In this document: positions 9,230-17,425 of the stretch, one piece after another
Position numbering within the stretch: position 1 is the stretch's first letter
Layout: each line of letters opens with the position of its first letter
Assembly (NCBI GenBank): GCA_009692265.1
Contig: SHZM01000015.1
Coordinates: 1-60,452 of the forward strand
Direction: 5' to 3'
Length of the DNA stretch: 60,452 nt
Source of the DNA: Gammaproteobacteria bacterium
GTDB lineage: Bacteria > Pseudomonadota > Gammaproteobacteria > Ga0077536
Notes under the pieces: model-generated
Databases searched by the model: none
Seen by the model: the letters and a program-made list of their open reading frames with translations, nothing else
Told to the model about the DNA's origin: nothing
Position numbers and translations under genes: made by a program

Positions 9230-10486
9230 ATGCGTTGTGAAATCGTTGCGATCGGCACCGAATTATTACTCGGGCAAATAACCGATACGAACTCGTCATG
9301 GATCGGGGAACAACTTGCCCTAGCCGGGATCGATTCCTATTTTCAGGTGAAAGTGGGCGATAACCTTGAGCGGATGATCGACTGCATCCAGCACGCGTTG
9401 GCGCGCAGCGACGCGGTGATTACCTGTGGCGGGCTTGGCCCGACCCAGGACGACATCACCCGTGAAGCGCTCGCGCGGATTATGGGCGTGGGCGTGGAGC
9501 GGGATGCGGCGATCGCGACCCGAATCCGCCACATGTTTGAATCCCGTGGCCGCGAAATGTCGGCGAATAATCTACTGCAGGCCGATGTCCCGATCGGGGC
9601 GACTCCCATGGCGCAGATGCCCGGCACGGCACCCGGTCTGGTGTGCCCGCTCGGCGACAAAGTGATCTACGCCGTGCCCGGCGTGCCGAGTGAAATGCGC
9701 GAGATGATGCAGGGCACGATTCTGCCCGATCTTAAACGCCGCGCAGGCGTCAATTCGGTAATCAGGAGCCGTGTGCTACGGACATGGGGCCATTCGGAAT
9801 CCGGGCTCGCGGAAATACTGGCGGAACGCCTGCGGGAGCTGGATCGCAGCAAACGCGCGACGTTGGCATTTCAAGCGAGCGGGATAGAGGGGATCAAAGT
9901 TCGAATTACCGCGAAGGCTGATAGCGATACGGCAGTGATGCTGATCATCGACGAAGAAGAGCAGCAGGTTCGCGAGCTATTGAGCACCTATATTTTTGGC
10001 ACTGACGAGCAGACGATGGAATCCGTCGTGCTTGAGTGCTTGCGTTTGAAGGGGTTGAGTATCGCCGTCGCTGAAACCGTCACCGGCGGGCTTATCAGTA
10101 CGCGCTTGAGTGCCACAAAGAACGCCCGCGAAGTATTCCGTGGCAGTGTCATCGTGAACGATCCGGAAACACAGGAACGAGTGCTGGGGGTGGCTGGTGC
10201 CATTCCGAGTCTCGAACTTACCGCGGCATTAGCGCAAGCCGTTCGCCGCGAATTCGGTGCCGATGTCGGGATCGCGAGCACCGGTATCGATACTTCAATG
10301 CCGAGCGCGGACCTTCGTCCCGGGACAGTGTTTCTCGCGCTTTCGTTGGGAGATGAGTGCGTGACCGAGCGGATCCGACTGCCAGGCGATCCCGAACGAG
10401 TGCGCGAGTACTCGGTGATCAGTTTGTTGAATTTTCTACGGCGACGGCTGAATCTAGAAACCTTGCCAGACCGCTCGCCTTCGTGA
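9230..10486 (+). CDS. cinA: CinA family protein (MoCF domain plus C-terminal amidohydrolase-like domain)
   Basis: A 418-residue two-domain protein. The N-terminal MoeA/MogA-like domain begins with IGTELLLGQ and has GGLGPTQDD (67-75) and the PGVPSEM motif (150-156); in CinA proteins it acts on nucleotide substrates. The C-terminal domain resembles nicotinamide-nucleotide amidohydrolase (PncC), used in pyridine-nucleotide salvage. Its catalytic motif is normally AESCTGG but here reads AETVTGG (281-287), so the usual catalytic Ser is replaced by Thr and activity may be altered. The ATG at 9230 follows a GGAGG Shine-Dalgarno. Length is normal. Confidence 0.88.
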   Translation: MRCEIVAIGTELLLGQITDTNSSWIGEQLALAGIDSYFQVKVGDNLERMIDCIQHALARSDAVITCGGLGPTQDDITREALARIMGVGVERDAAIATRIRHMFESRGREMSANNLLQADVPIGATPMAQMPGTAPGLVCPLGDKVIYAVPGVPSEMREMMQGTILPDLKRRAGVNSVIRSRVLRTWGHSESGLAEILAERLRELDRSKRATLAFQASGIEGIKVRITAKADSDTAVMLIIDEEEQQVRELLSTYIFGTDEQTMESVVLECLRLKGLSIAVAETVTGGLISTRLSATKNAREVFRGSVIVNDPETQERVLGVAGAIPSLELTAALAQAVRREFGADVGIASTGIDTSMPSADLRPGTVFLALSLGDECVTERIRLPGDPERVREYSVISLLNFLRRRLNLETLPDRSPS

Positions 10487-10523
10487 GCACGTTGTATGAC
10501 TGGAATCAACTAAAGACCAACGA

Positions 10524-10542
10524 ACTCCCGCAAGGCGGGAGT
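10524..10542 (+). other. Perfect GC-rich hairpin between cinA and Rieske gene
   Basis: ACTCCCGC pairs with GCGGGAGT around a 3-base loop. No T-run follows, so it is not a standard intrinsic terminator. It may be a leader structure or mRNA-stabilizing element. A TATAAAAT stretch at about 10569-10576 could be a -10 element for the Rieske operon, but no matching -35 is clear. Confidence 0.4.
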
Positions 10543-10601
10543 GCTCCGCGGATCAAAAAGGGATGTGGCTATAAAATACGAAGTCACTGGAGTACTCGCT
10601 A

Positions 10602-11810
10602 ATGAATGAGGACACCGTAACGATGTGGGTTGCGCGCAGCAGGGAGGAGTTTGCGCGGACAGCCCCGCCGACAAACTTCTCGCCGTTACCCGATATTCCC
10701 GCAGGGCGTTATGTCGATCCTGATTTTTTCGCGCTTGAATCCAAAGAGCTATGGCGTCGGTCGTGGCTGTATGCCGGTCACATAGACCAGTTGCCCGAAC
10801 GCGGTAGCTATTTCATTTACCCCTACGGCAGTGCGCCGGTACTTATTATTCGTGGCGACGATGATGAGATCCGTGCGTTCTACAACACCTGTCGGCATCG
10901 TGGCGCGCCAGTGGTGCGCAACTTAGAGGGGCGTGCTGGCCCAGTGTTGGTTTGTGGCTACCATGGCTGGAGTTACGATCGCCAAGGTGCCTTAAGGGGG
11001 GTGACCGAACGGCGCGATTGGTCATCGTTCGATCTGAAGTGCCGAAATTTGGCACCGGTACGGTGCGAGCGATTCGGCAATTGGATATTCCTTTGTGAAG
11101 ACTCGACCGTCGAACCCTTAAGCGAGTTTCTTGAGCCCGTCGCACGTTATCTCCGCCATTTGCCGCTGCGTAGTTTAAGGCTGGTCCACCGACGAGCATT
11201 TGATGTCGCGTGCAACGTGAAGCTCCTGATCGACAATTTCCTCGAAGCGTATCACTTCAAATTGCTGCATCCACGGACCTCCGATCGCATCTTCGATAAC
11301 CAGGGGACCAGCGTGCATCTTTGGCCGAATGGGCACTCGATGATGCTCTCGCCAAACCGCCGCGAAGACTGGGTTGACCCGGGCACCATCGGCATGCCGG
11401 AAATGGCGAATACGACCGCGATCGAACGCCAGTACAATCCGAGCTACAGCTTGTTCCCGAATTTAATTGTGCCGATCTCCCCGAGTGGCATGCCTTGCGT
11501 GGCGATATGGCCCAAGACGCTGCGCACGTCCGTTATGGAAGTACTGTGGTTCGCGCCCGATTGGGGTGGCGGACCGCGCGACCCGCTGTGGGATACGCGG
11601 ATCGCGAACTTCGATCGCATCGTTGACGAAGACATTCAATTCGCTGAACCGATGCAGGCGACCATTGAATCACCCGGGTTCATCGGCGTGACGTTGAGCT
11701 ACCAGGAGCGTCGCATTTATCACTGGCACGAGGAAGTCGATCGGCGCATCGGCAGAGCGGTGCCATGCGCGCTACGTATCCCGCCACGGTTAAGGTCCTA
11801 TGTTGAATAA
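10602..11810 (+). CDS. Rieske non-heme iron oxygenase alpha subunit
   Basis: A 402-residue ring-hydroxylating oxygenase large subunit. The Rieske [2Fe-2S] motif is C97-R-H99 with C118-G-Y-H121. The mononuclear iron site is visible as N212-x-x-E215-x-Y-H218-x4-H223. Enzymes of this class insert oxygen into aromatic rings, amines or steroid-like substrates, with electrons from a separate reductase and ferredoxin. The next gene, an acyl-CoA synthetase, overlaps its 3' end by 11 bases, so the two are translationally coupled. No small beta subunit is present, which suits an alpha-only oxygenase. Substrate unknown. Confidence 0.9.
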   Translation: MNEDTVTMWVARSREEFARTAPPTNFSPLPDIPAGRYVDPDFFALESKELWRRSWLYAGHIDQLPERGSYFIYPYGSAPVLIIRGDDDEIRAFYNTCRHRGAPVVRNLEGRAGPVLVCGYHGWSYDRQGALRGVTERRDWSSFDLKCRNLAPVRCERFGNWIFLCEDSTVEPLSEFLEPVARYLRHLPLRSLRLVHRRAFDVACNVKLLIDNFLEAYHFKLLHPRTSDRIFDNQGTSVHLWPNGHSMMLSPNRREDWVDPGTIGMPEMANTTAIERQYNPSYSLFPNLIVPISPSGMPCVAIWPKTLRTSVMEVLWFAPDWGGGPRDPLWDTRIANFDRIVDEDIQFAEPMQATIESPGFIGVTLSYQERRIYHWHEEVDRRIGRAVPCALRIPPRLRSYVE

Positions 11811-13344
11811 GTCCGCAAACTCCGTGAGAGGGCCTGCCACTCGGGTCGCGGGATTCGCCGATCTCGGTCAATGGATTGCGTCAGCCGCGGGACGTAAGCC
11901 CGACCTGGTCGCGCTGGACGACGGTGCCCGCACCTTGACCTACGCGGCATTCAACGAACGTGCTAACCGTGCAGCGAATGCGTTAATCGCGCGTGGCGTA
12001 CGCGCCGGGGACCGAATCGCGTTACTTGCAGAGAATCGATTTGAATATTTGGAATTGGCCGTCGCCGCCGCGCGCACAGGCGCAATATTGTGTGCGCTCA
12101 ACTGGCGATTCACTTCCTCGGAGCTTGTGCACTGTGTCCGCCTGACTGACCCGATCCTGCTCTTCGTCTCTCCGAGATATGCATCGATTGCGATAGAGGC
12201 GGAGATTGCCCGCCTCGACATTGTCTATTTCGGTGACGCGTACGAGTCGTTAATAGCATCGATGGCGGTAAGTGCACCCACCCACGTCGTCGAACCGGAA
12301 GACGGCTTTATTATTCTGTACACCAGCGGTACTACTGGTGCGGCCAAGGCCGCCTTGATCAGCCATCGGGCGGAATTTTCACGCTTAATCCTAAGCCAAC
12401 TCGACGCGGCGCTCGCCCCGGGTGATCACTTCGTTGCCTGGGCGCCATTCTTTCATATGGTCGCTCTCGAACATGCCCTGCACGTGCTGGCGGTGGGCGG
12501 AACCGTGCAGGTCGTCGACGGCGCTGATATCGAGCGCATCGTCCGTCTTGCCGAGACCGTTCCGCAATGGTGGTTAGTGCTATTGCCCGGCATGCTCGAT
12601 CGAGTAGTTGAACTGATGCGCGTTCGCGGCAGGGCGCCGATGCCGATCAAGATCGTCGGCGCGTTAGCCGATCTCGTGAGCCCGGCATTGGTCGCGGACA
12701 CCTCGCGCGTGTTCAACGCGCGCTATTGGAATACGTTCGGGTCCACCGAGACCGGCATGTTGCCGTTCGCAGGCACGCGCTTTGCGATCGGGGAGCGACC
12801 ATCGCTTCTCGCGAAAGCAGCTAATTCAATGCATTTATTCAAGCTTGTCGATGCCGAGGGGCTGGAGGTTGTTCAAGGGGAGCCAGGCGAAGTCGCGGTT
12901 CGAGGTCTGACGGTTTTCAGCGGTTACTGGAATTCCGAGGAAATCAATGAACAGGATTTTCGCGGTGGCTGGTTCCATATGGGCGATGTCTTTGTCGCCC
13001 GTGCGGATGGCCTCTATGACTATGTCGACCGGGTAAAGTATTTGATCAAGACGGGTGCGGAGAATGTGTATCCGGCCGAGATCGAGCGGGTCTTGCTCAG
13101 CGATCCACGCGTGCTCGAAGCAGTCGTAGTGCGTCGCCCCGACGCGCGCTGGGGTGAAGTGCCCGTCGCCTTGGTGTGTTGTCAAGTTCCGATCCCGCCG
13201 GCCGAGCTCCATGCATTATGTCGTGCACGATTACCGGGCTACAAGCAGCCGAAGGACATCCGCTTTGTCGCCTCACAGGACGATTTCCCACGCAGTACTT
13301 CCGGCAAAATTCAACGCCAAGCGCTGGAGCAGTGGGTGCGTTGA
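11800..13344 (+). CDS. AMP-dependent acyl-CoA synthetase
   Basis: A 514-residue ANL-superfamily enzyme. The phosphate-binding loop is visible as YTSGTTGAAKAAL near residues 169-181. The FGSTE adenine-binding motif, the GDVF segment near the hinge, and the C-terminal PRSTSGKIQR motif with the catalytic Lys are also present. It activates a carboxylic acid to its CoA thioester using ATP. Overlap with the Rieske gene suggests that it acts on an acid from the same pathway. It is followed after 79 bases by the AhpD-like selenoprotein gene, which has its own strong Shine-Dalgarno. Confidence 0.9.
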   Translation: MLNKSANSVRGPATRVAGFADLGQWIASAAGRKPDLVALDDGARTLTYAAFNERANRAANALIARGVRAGDRIALLAENRFEYLELAVAAARTGAILCALNWRFTSSELVHCVRLTDPILLFVSPRYASIAIEAEIARLDIVYFGDAYESLIASMAVSAPTHVVEPEDGFIILYTSGTTGAAKAALISHRAEFSRLILSQLDAALAPGDHFVAWAPFFHMVALEHALHVLAVGGTVQVVDGADIERIVRLAETVPQWWLVLLPGMLDRVVELMRVRGRAPMPIKIVGALADLVSPALVADTSRVFNARYWNTFGSTETGMLPFAGTRFAIGERPSLLAKAANSMHLFKLVDAEGLEVVQGEPGEVAVRGLTVFSGYWNSEEINEQDFRGGWFHMGDVFVARADGLYDYVDRVKYLIKTGAENVYPAEIERVLLSDPRVLEAVVVRRPDARWGEVPVALVCCQVPIPPAELHALCRARLPGYKQPKDIRFVASQDDFPRSTSGKIQRQALEQWVR

Positions 13345-13423
13345 TTTCTTTTCGCGATTGCATTGTCAAACTGCCCTTTTTGGGCTATAGGTTAAACCGT
13401 AACTATCCAAAGGAGGTGACCCC

Positions 13424-13981
13424 GTGCTTAGAATCAGCAAGGTGCCTTTCGAGCAAGTGCACCCCGATTTACAGAAAACCATGCAGGAAAGTGATGCCGC
13501 GCTCGGCGGCTCGGAATGGATCCAGGTGTTTGCACAAACCCCGGATCTCTACCGCCACTTCGTCAAATTCTATTATGAACACATCATGGCCGACGCCGAC
13601 GGCATCACTATCAAGATGACCGAGCTTGTGCGGCACAAAGTCGCGCAAATCAACGAATGCAGTTTGTGAATGAAAGCCATGTATGCTTCGGCGAAGTGTC
13701 AGGGTTTAACTGAAGAGATGGTGCGAGCGCTGCCGAAATTTCGGGACAGCGAGTTGTTTACGCCGGCCGAAAAGGCGGCGCTGAAGTTTGCCGAGGTGAT
13801 GGCTGGTGATCATCGCTCGGTGTCGCAAGAACTGTTCGATGAACTCCGCAGCCACTACAGTGAGCGACAGATCATGGCGCTCGGCTGGCGCATGGCGATT
13901 TTCGTCGGTTATGGACGGTTGGTTTATGCGACGGGCCTCGAGAGTGTCGGCGATCTTTGCCCGTTGTCGTTTACGCACTAA
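13424..13981 (+). CDS. AhpD-like (carboxymuconolactone decarboxylase family) selenoprotein, Sec at codon 82
   Basis: Two abutting frames are separated only by the TGA at 13667-13669 and together make a 185-residue AhpD-like peroxidase-type protein. Reading UGA as selenocysteine gives C79-S-L-U82 in VAQINECSLU, the position of the family CxxC redox pair (usual form AQINGCxxC). The sequence after it (GLTEEMV, ELFTPAEKAALKFAE) is the normal continuation of the same domain. Translation starts at GTG 13424, preceded by a near-perfect Shine-Dalgarno (AAGGAGGTGA, 13410-13419). A 7-bp hairpin with a GGC loop lies 13 bases after the UGA. Likely a thiol/selenol peroxidase or disulfide reductase of the cytoplasm. 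A nonsense mutation is the alternative. Confidence 0.87.
13683..13699 (+). promoter_or_regulatory. Putative bacterial SECIS hairpin of AhpD-like gene
   Basis: Thirteen bases after the UGA, ATGCTTC (13683-13689) pairs with GAAGTGT (13693-13699), including two G-U pairs, around a GGC loop. The distance from UGA to the loop is 20 bases and the first loop base is G. Both match the known bacterial SECIS layout. Folding was done by eye. Confidence 0.65.
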
Positions 13982-14023
13982 CGTTACTAACTAGCGAAAC
14001 GTATTAGCGAACAGTTATTTAGA

Positions 14024-14049
14024 ATCCGCTCGGACCACTCCGAGCGGAT
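14024..14049. terminator. Long perfect hairpin between convergent genes
   Basis: An 11-bp perfect stem (14024-14034 with 14039-14049) with a CCAC loop sits between the convergent AhpD-like gene and glycosyltransferase gene. It has only weakly T-rich flanks on either side, so it is likely a bidirectional terminator of modest strength. Confidence 0.55.
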
Positions 14050-14068
14050 CTCTATCGCCGTCTCTAAC

Positions 14069-15196
14069 TCAGGCGCACATTGACCGGTAAAGCATTGCTA
14101 TCCGTTGCGCCCGTGCCAATGGCAGAAAATCCGTGCGGACACGCGTTTGTGCTGCTTGCGACAAACGCGCCGCTACTTCTGGATGAGTGACTAGGTGCAA
14201 AAGACCTTCGGCCAGTAGATCCGGGCGAGCCGCGGGAACCAGCAAGGCTTGTTCGAAAGTAACCGCGTCTTCCACGCCTCCCACCCGAGTGGAGACGATC
14301 GGAATGCCTGCCGCCATAGCCTCGATTAATACGTTCGGAGAGCCTTCCGAATGCGATGGCAATACAAAATAATCGCTGATGGAATAGTAGGGCCGCACAT
14401 CGGGTAACTGCCCCGTCAACGTCATCGGCACGCCGCGCGCGGCCGCGAGAGCCGTAAGATTCCGACGTTCTGGTCCCTCTCCTATCAGCAACAAGTGTAA
14501 CGGGGGCGCCTCAGACCGACGCAGTAGCGCCAATGCCTCTACTAGATCGGCGTGCGCCTTCTCTTTCGAAAGGCGTCCAACGGCGAGCACGAGCTTGGTT
14601 CCCGCTTTGACCCAGGTATCGCGAGACAATTCACCTGGTGTCACGCCGCAAGCCCACTCTGGAGGGATCGCGTTGCGGATGATTTCTATCGGCGAAGTAA
14701 CGCCTGCCCTACGCAATTCGGGCACGAAGGCTGTGGTCACGGTCGCAACTCGTCTGGCATTCCGCAGCGAGAGGCGGTCAAACTGGTTATAAAATTCCTG
14801 CTTAGCCGTGGGACGCGCATACCCGTGATGCCAAGCCAGCCACGGATAGGTGCGGGGAAGTCCCGCTAACCAGACCAGCAAATTCGACTTCACTGCATGT
14901 GTTTGCACAATGTCTGGCTGCACCCAGGAACATAACGCGCGGATCTTCGCAACCGTACTGAAATCGATTGCGCTGCGCTCGGAGATGATCGACACCGGCG
15001 TGTGCTGCGCTTCCGCGCTCGACACGAGATCCCCCATTGAACTGGCTTGCGCCGGCCGCCGGAACGTCGCGAGGGTCACATGCACCGGACCCAACGGTGG
15101 TTCCAGCGTGGGCGCGATCCGGCAGAATTCGAGCAGGTTACGAGCGGGCCCGGAGACAGAGTCGCCTTCGATAAAAGCTAGCACTCGAAGTGGCAA
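14069..15196 (-). CDS. Glycosyltransferase family 4 (GT-B fold)
   Basis: A 375-residue GT-B glycosyltransferase. The C-terminal domain shows LVLAVGRLSKEKAH (start of the nucleotide-sugar domain) and the E-x7-E region HSEGSPNVLIEAMAAG, where the sugar nucleotide is bound. The N-terminal domain contains VQTHAVKSNLL, typical of GT4 acceptor domains. Such enzymes transfer a sugar from UDP- or GDP-sugars to lipids or glycans at the cytoplasmic membrane face. The frame opens with TTG at 15196; a GTG at 15184 is an alternative. No other polysaccharide genes are nearby. Confidence 0.85.
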   Translation of the reverse strand: MPLRVLAFIEGDSVSGPARNLLEFCRIAPTLEPPLGPVHVTLATFRRPAQASSMGDLVSSAEAQHTPVSIISERSAIDFSTVAKIRALCSWVQPDIVQTHAVKSNLLVWLAGLPRTYPWLAWHHGYARPTAKQEFYNQFDRLSLRNARRVATVTTAFVPELRRAGVTSPIEIIRNAIPPEWACGVTPGELSRDTWVKAGTKLVLAVGRLSKEKAHADLVEALALLRRSEAPPLHLLLIGEGPERRNLTALAAARGVPMTLTGQLPDVRPYYSISDYFVLPSHSEGSPNVLIEAMAAGIPIVSTRVGGVEDAVTFEQALLVPAARPDLLAEGLLHLVTHPEVAARLSQAAQTRVRTDFLPLARAQRIAMLYRSMCA

Positions 15197-15208
15197 GCGA
15201 GTTTCCTG

Positions 15209-15234
15209 GTGTTGGTTTTCCCCGACACCAACAC
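15209..15234. other. Hairpin between glycosyltransferase and serine hydrolase genes
   Basis: GTGTTGGT (15209-15216) pairs with ACCAACAC (15227-15234) around a 10-base loop, in the short gap between two minus-strand genes. No T-run is next to it on the minus strand, so it is not a clear intrinsic terminator. Confidence 0.35.
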
Positions 15235-15260
15235 ACTCCGTCGATGTCGCAGCGGTGGAT

Positions 15261-16400
15261 TCAGCCGATCGCGAGGTAGGCCGCTTTCACCAGGGCATCC
15301 GAGCGCGGACCACCGATGATGCCGCCAGCCATCTTGTTCATCATGTAGGCGATCGTGAGACGCCGATCGAGGTCGGCCACGACGAACGAACCGCCCCAAC
15401 CACCCCAGTAACAAACCCGGCCATTCGGCAAATACGGCACGGTCTGCGGATCCGGTAAGGCGTAACCAATACCGAAGCGCAGCGGGATACCGATCGCGAG
15501 ATCGATGCCATTAGATTGTTCCTCAAAAATCAGATCGATGGTCTTCGGCGACAACAAGCGCACGCCATCGAACTGTCCGCCATTGGCAATGATCGACTGT
15601 AGGCGCGCGACCGAGCGCGCATTGCCGTGGCCGTTGGCAGCACCGACATCCGCGCGACGCCACGCGGTGGTCCAGGCCATTTGCGGATCTGGCGCCGGGC
15701 CGGTGAAGGTTTTGAACGCCACGCTCTCGGGCCCCATCGCCGCGAGATCGAACGGCAGCGGTGGCGGCGGCACGATATTGGAGACACGCTGATCATGCTC
15801 GGGCGCAAGCCCGATATGAAAATCCGCACCGAGAGGGCCAGCTACTTCGTCCGCGAAAAATTCGCCGAGCTTTTTCCCTGTGATCCGCCGGATCACTTCG
15901 CCCACCAGATGACCCTGGTTGAAGGCGTGATAGCCGGACGCTGTGCCCGGCTCCCACCACGGTGGTTGTGCCGCGAGCATCGCGGTCGATTTTTCCCAAT
16001 CGTAGAGATCCTCGATTGTCACCGGTTGGGCCCAGGCCGAGACCCCAGAGGTATGCGACATCAGGTGCCGCACCTTGACCGAAGACTTCCCATTCGCCGC
16101 GAACTCCGGCCAATACTTCGCGACCGGTGCGTGCACATCAAGTTCCCCGCGGTCGGCTAACACCAGCGCAGCAAGGCTGGTCAAGGTCTTCGTGGTTGAC
16201 CACACATTAGTGATGGTGTGCTCGCTCCACGGTGTGGTCTGCGCGGTATCGGCCCATCCACCCCAGAGATCGACTACCGACTCGTTGTTTAAGGTCACCG
16301 CGACTGACGCGCCGAGATCGGCACCGGAGCGTAAATTCGCCGCGAGAATGTCGCGCATGTTTTCGAATCTGGGATCACAGTAACCATGCACGTCAGACAT
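15261..16400 (-). CDS. Serine hydrolase of the class C beta-lactamase / EstB family
   Basis: A 379-residue beta-lactamase-fold esterase. The nucleophile motif S-x-x-K is S68-T-T-K71. The Tyr motif is seen as YHAFN near residue 157, and HTSGVS follows the usual family layout. No signal peptide is visible, so the enzyme is probably cytoplasmic, as in many EstB-like esterases that cleave short esters or lactones. The open frame extends upstream to 16586, but that extension is Arg/Trp-rich and unlike the family. I choose the ATG at 16400 (MSDVHGYC), which has AAGG 8 bases upstream. Confidence 0.85.
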   Translation of the reverse strand: MSDVHGYCDPRFENMRDILAANLRSGADLGASVAVTLNNESVVDLWGGWADTAQTTPWSEHTITNVWSTTKTLTSLAALVLADRGELDVHAPVAKYWPEFAANGKSSVKVRHLMSHTSGVSAWAQPVTIEDLYDWEKSTAMLAAQPPWWEPGTASGYHAFNQGHLVGEVIRRITGKKLGEFFADEVAGPLGADFHIGLAPEHDQRVSNIVPPPPLPFDLAAMGPESVAFKTFTGPAPDPQMAWTTAWRRADVGAANGHGNARSVARLQSIIANGGQFDGVRLLSPKTIDLIFEEQSNGIDLAIGIPLRFGIGYALPDPQTVPYLPNGRVCYWGGWGGSFVVADLDRRLTIAYMMNKMAGGIIGGPRSDALVKAAYLAIG

Positions 16401-16464
16401 CAGGTGACCTTTTTTCGGAGAGGGAGGGGAGCTGCCAGGATAAGCGCCTCTTTCCAGTCGCGAC

Positions 16465-17403
16465 CTAGACAGGATCGATCCGGTATCCGATCTTCGGAAA
16501 ATGCACCACCACCTCACCCACCTGCGGATCGCGTCGCCAGACTGATACCGTGCTGATCGTCGTGCCGACCAACTCGCCCACCACATTCACTTCGGCATAA
16601 TCAACCGGCGATACGCAAACCTGTGTGCCGGCTTTGATACCGATCGGATCATCCGCATCGATCCCGGTGGCTGCCAAGGGTTGCGCCGCGCGCGCGATCG
16701 CCAACGCCTCCGCCGGATCCAGCTCGGTGCGGGTGCCGTGTCCGATCGCGTCCAGGCGCGCCATCCATTCCGCGATGCGCGGGAATCTCGCGTAGGCTCG
16801 CGTAGCTTCACTCGGCGCGAAGCGGTACAGAAACCACGGGTCCCACATTGCGTGCAAATCGACAAGGCCGGGTTGATTACCGGTCAGGAACGGCCGGCCA
16901 TCGGCGAGCTGCATATTGATAAAGTCGGTATGGGCGTCCAGTTGTGCACGATACCCCGGCAAGCGTGGCCCTAGGGTGTCGGTATCGAACTGCGTCTTCC
17001 ACATCTTTTTACGGTCTTCGTGAAAATGCGCGGGGAGATCCAAACCGCCCGAGAACGGATCGTCGCTGCCCATATAAATAGCGACCGACGTGACAACGTA
17101 GGGGCCATGCGCCCAACTGCCAAGCGCGTAGCCGAGGCCTGCGTTGCCGTCCGGAAACAGTGAAGGAGTCGGAAATTGCTTTTCGAGCACCGCGGCGATG
17201 AGTTGGGTGTCGCAGTAGATATCGGCGCCGATCTGCATCACCGGCGTACGGCGATACCCCCCGGTTAACGGCATGAGGTTCGGCTTTGGCATCGCCGACG
17301 GTTGGATCACCGAGCGCCAGCGCAGACTCTTAATCCCGAATACCAAGCGAATTTTCTCAGCAAAAGGTGCTTCGTCATAATGGTGCAAAATGAGCTCGGC
17401 CAT
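16465..17403 (-). CDS. Glutathione S-transferase family protein with extra C-terminal domain
   Basis: A 312-residue protein. The N-terminal thioredoxin-like domain (about 1-80) has the GST pattern: a first strand with HHYDEAPFAEK, then the cis-Pro segment TPVMQIG and the DTQLIAAVLE helix. A helical domain follows (about 90-230). Residues about 245-312 form an additional beta-rich segment not part of a standard GST (usual length 200-230). Likely conjugates or isomerizes an electrophilic intermediate using glutathione in the cytoplasm. It lies 22 bases downstream of the OsmC-like gene and is probably co-transcribed with it, which suits a stress or xenobiotic role. Confidence 0.8.
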   Translation of the reverse strand: MAELILHHYDEAPFAEKIRLVFGIKSLRWRSVIQPSAMPKPNLMPLTGGYRRTPVMQIGADIYCDTQLIAAVLEKQFPTPSLFPDGNAGLGYALGSWAHGPYVVTSVAIYMGSDDPFSGGLDLPAHFHEDRKKMWKTQFDTDTLGPRLPGYRAQLDAHTDFINMQLADGRPFLTGNQPGLVDLHAMWDPWFLYRFAPSEATRAYARFPRIAEWMARLDAIGHGTRTELDPAEALAIARAAQPLAATGIDADDPIGIKAGTQVCVSPVDYAEVNVVGELVGTTISTVSVWRRDPQVGEVVVHFPKIGYRIDPV

Positions 17404-17425
17404 CGCTGTACCTCTGTCGGGAGTG

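Noticed and set aside
13410-13419. Near-perfect Shine-Dalgarno as an rRNA-derived or regulatory element
   Set aside because: It is simply a strong ribosome binding site 7 bases before the GTG of the AhpD-like gene; no further structure was seen.
13670-13981. A separate 103-residue protein starting at the ATG after the TGA
   Set aside because: The family domain runs across the TGA without a gap, no Shine-Dalgarno precedes that ATG, and UGA lies at the redox position, so one selenoprotein gene explains the data better.
16401-16586. N-terminal extension of the serine hydrolase
   Set aside because: It is rich in Arg and Trp, unlike signal peptides or family members, and overlaps the 3' part of the GST gene.
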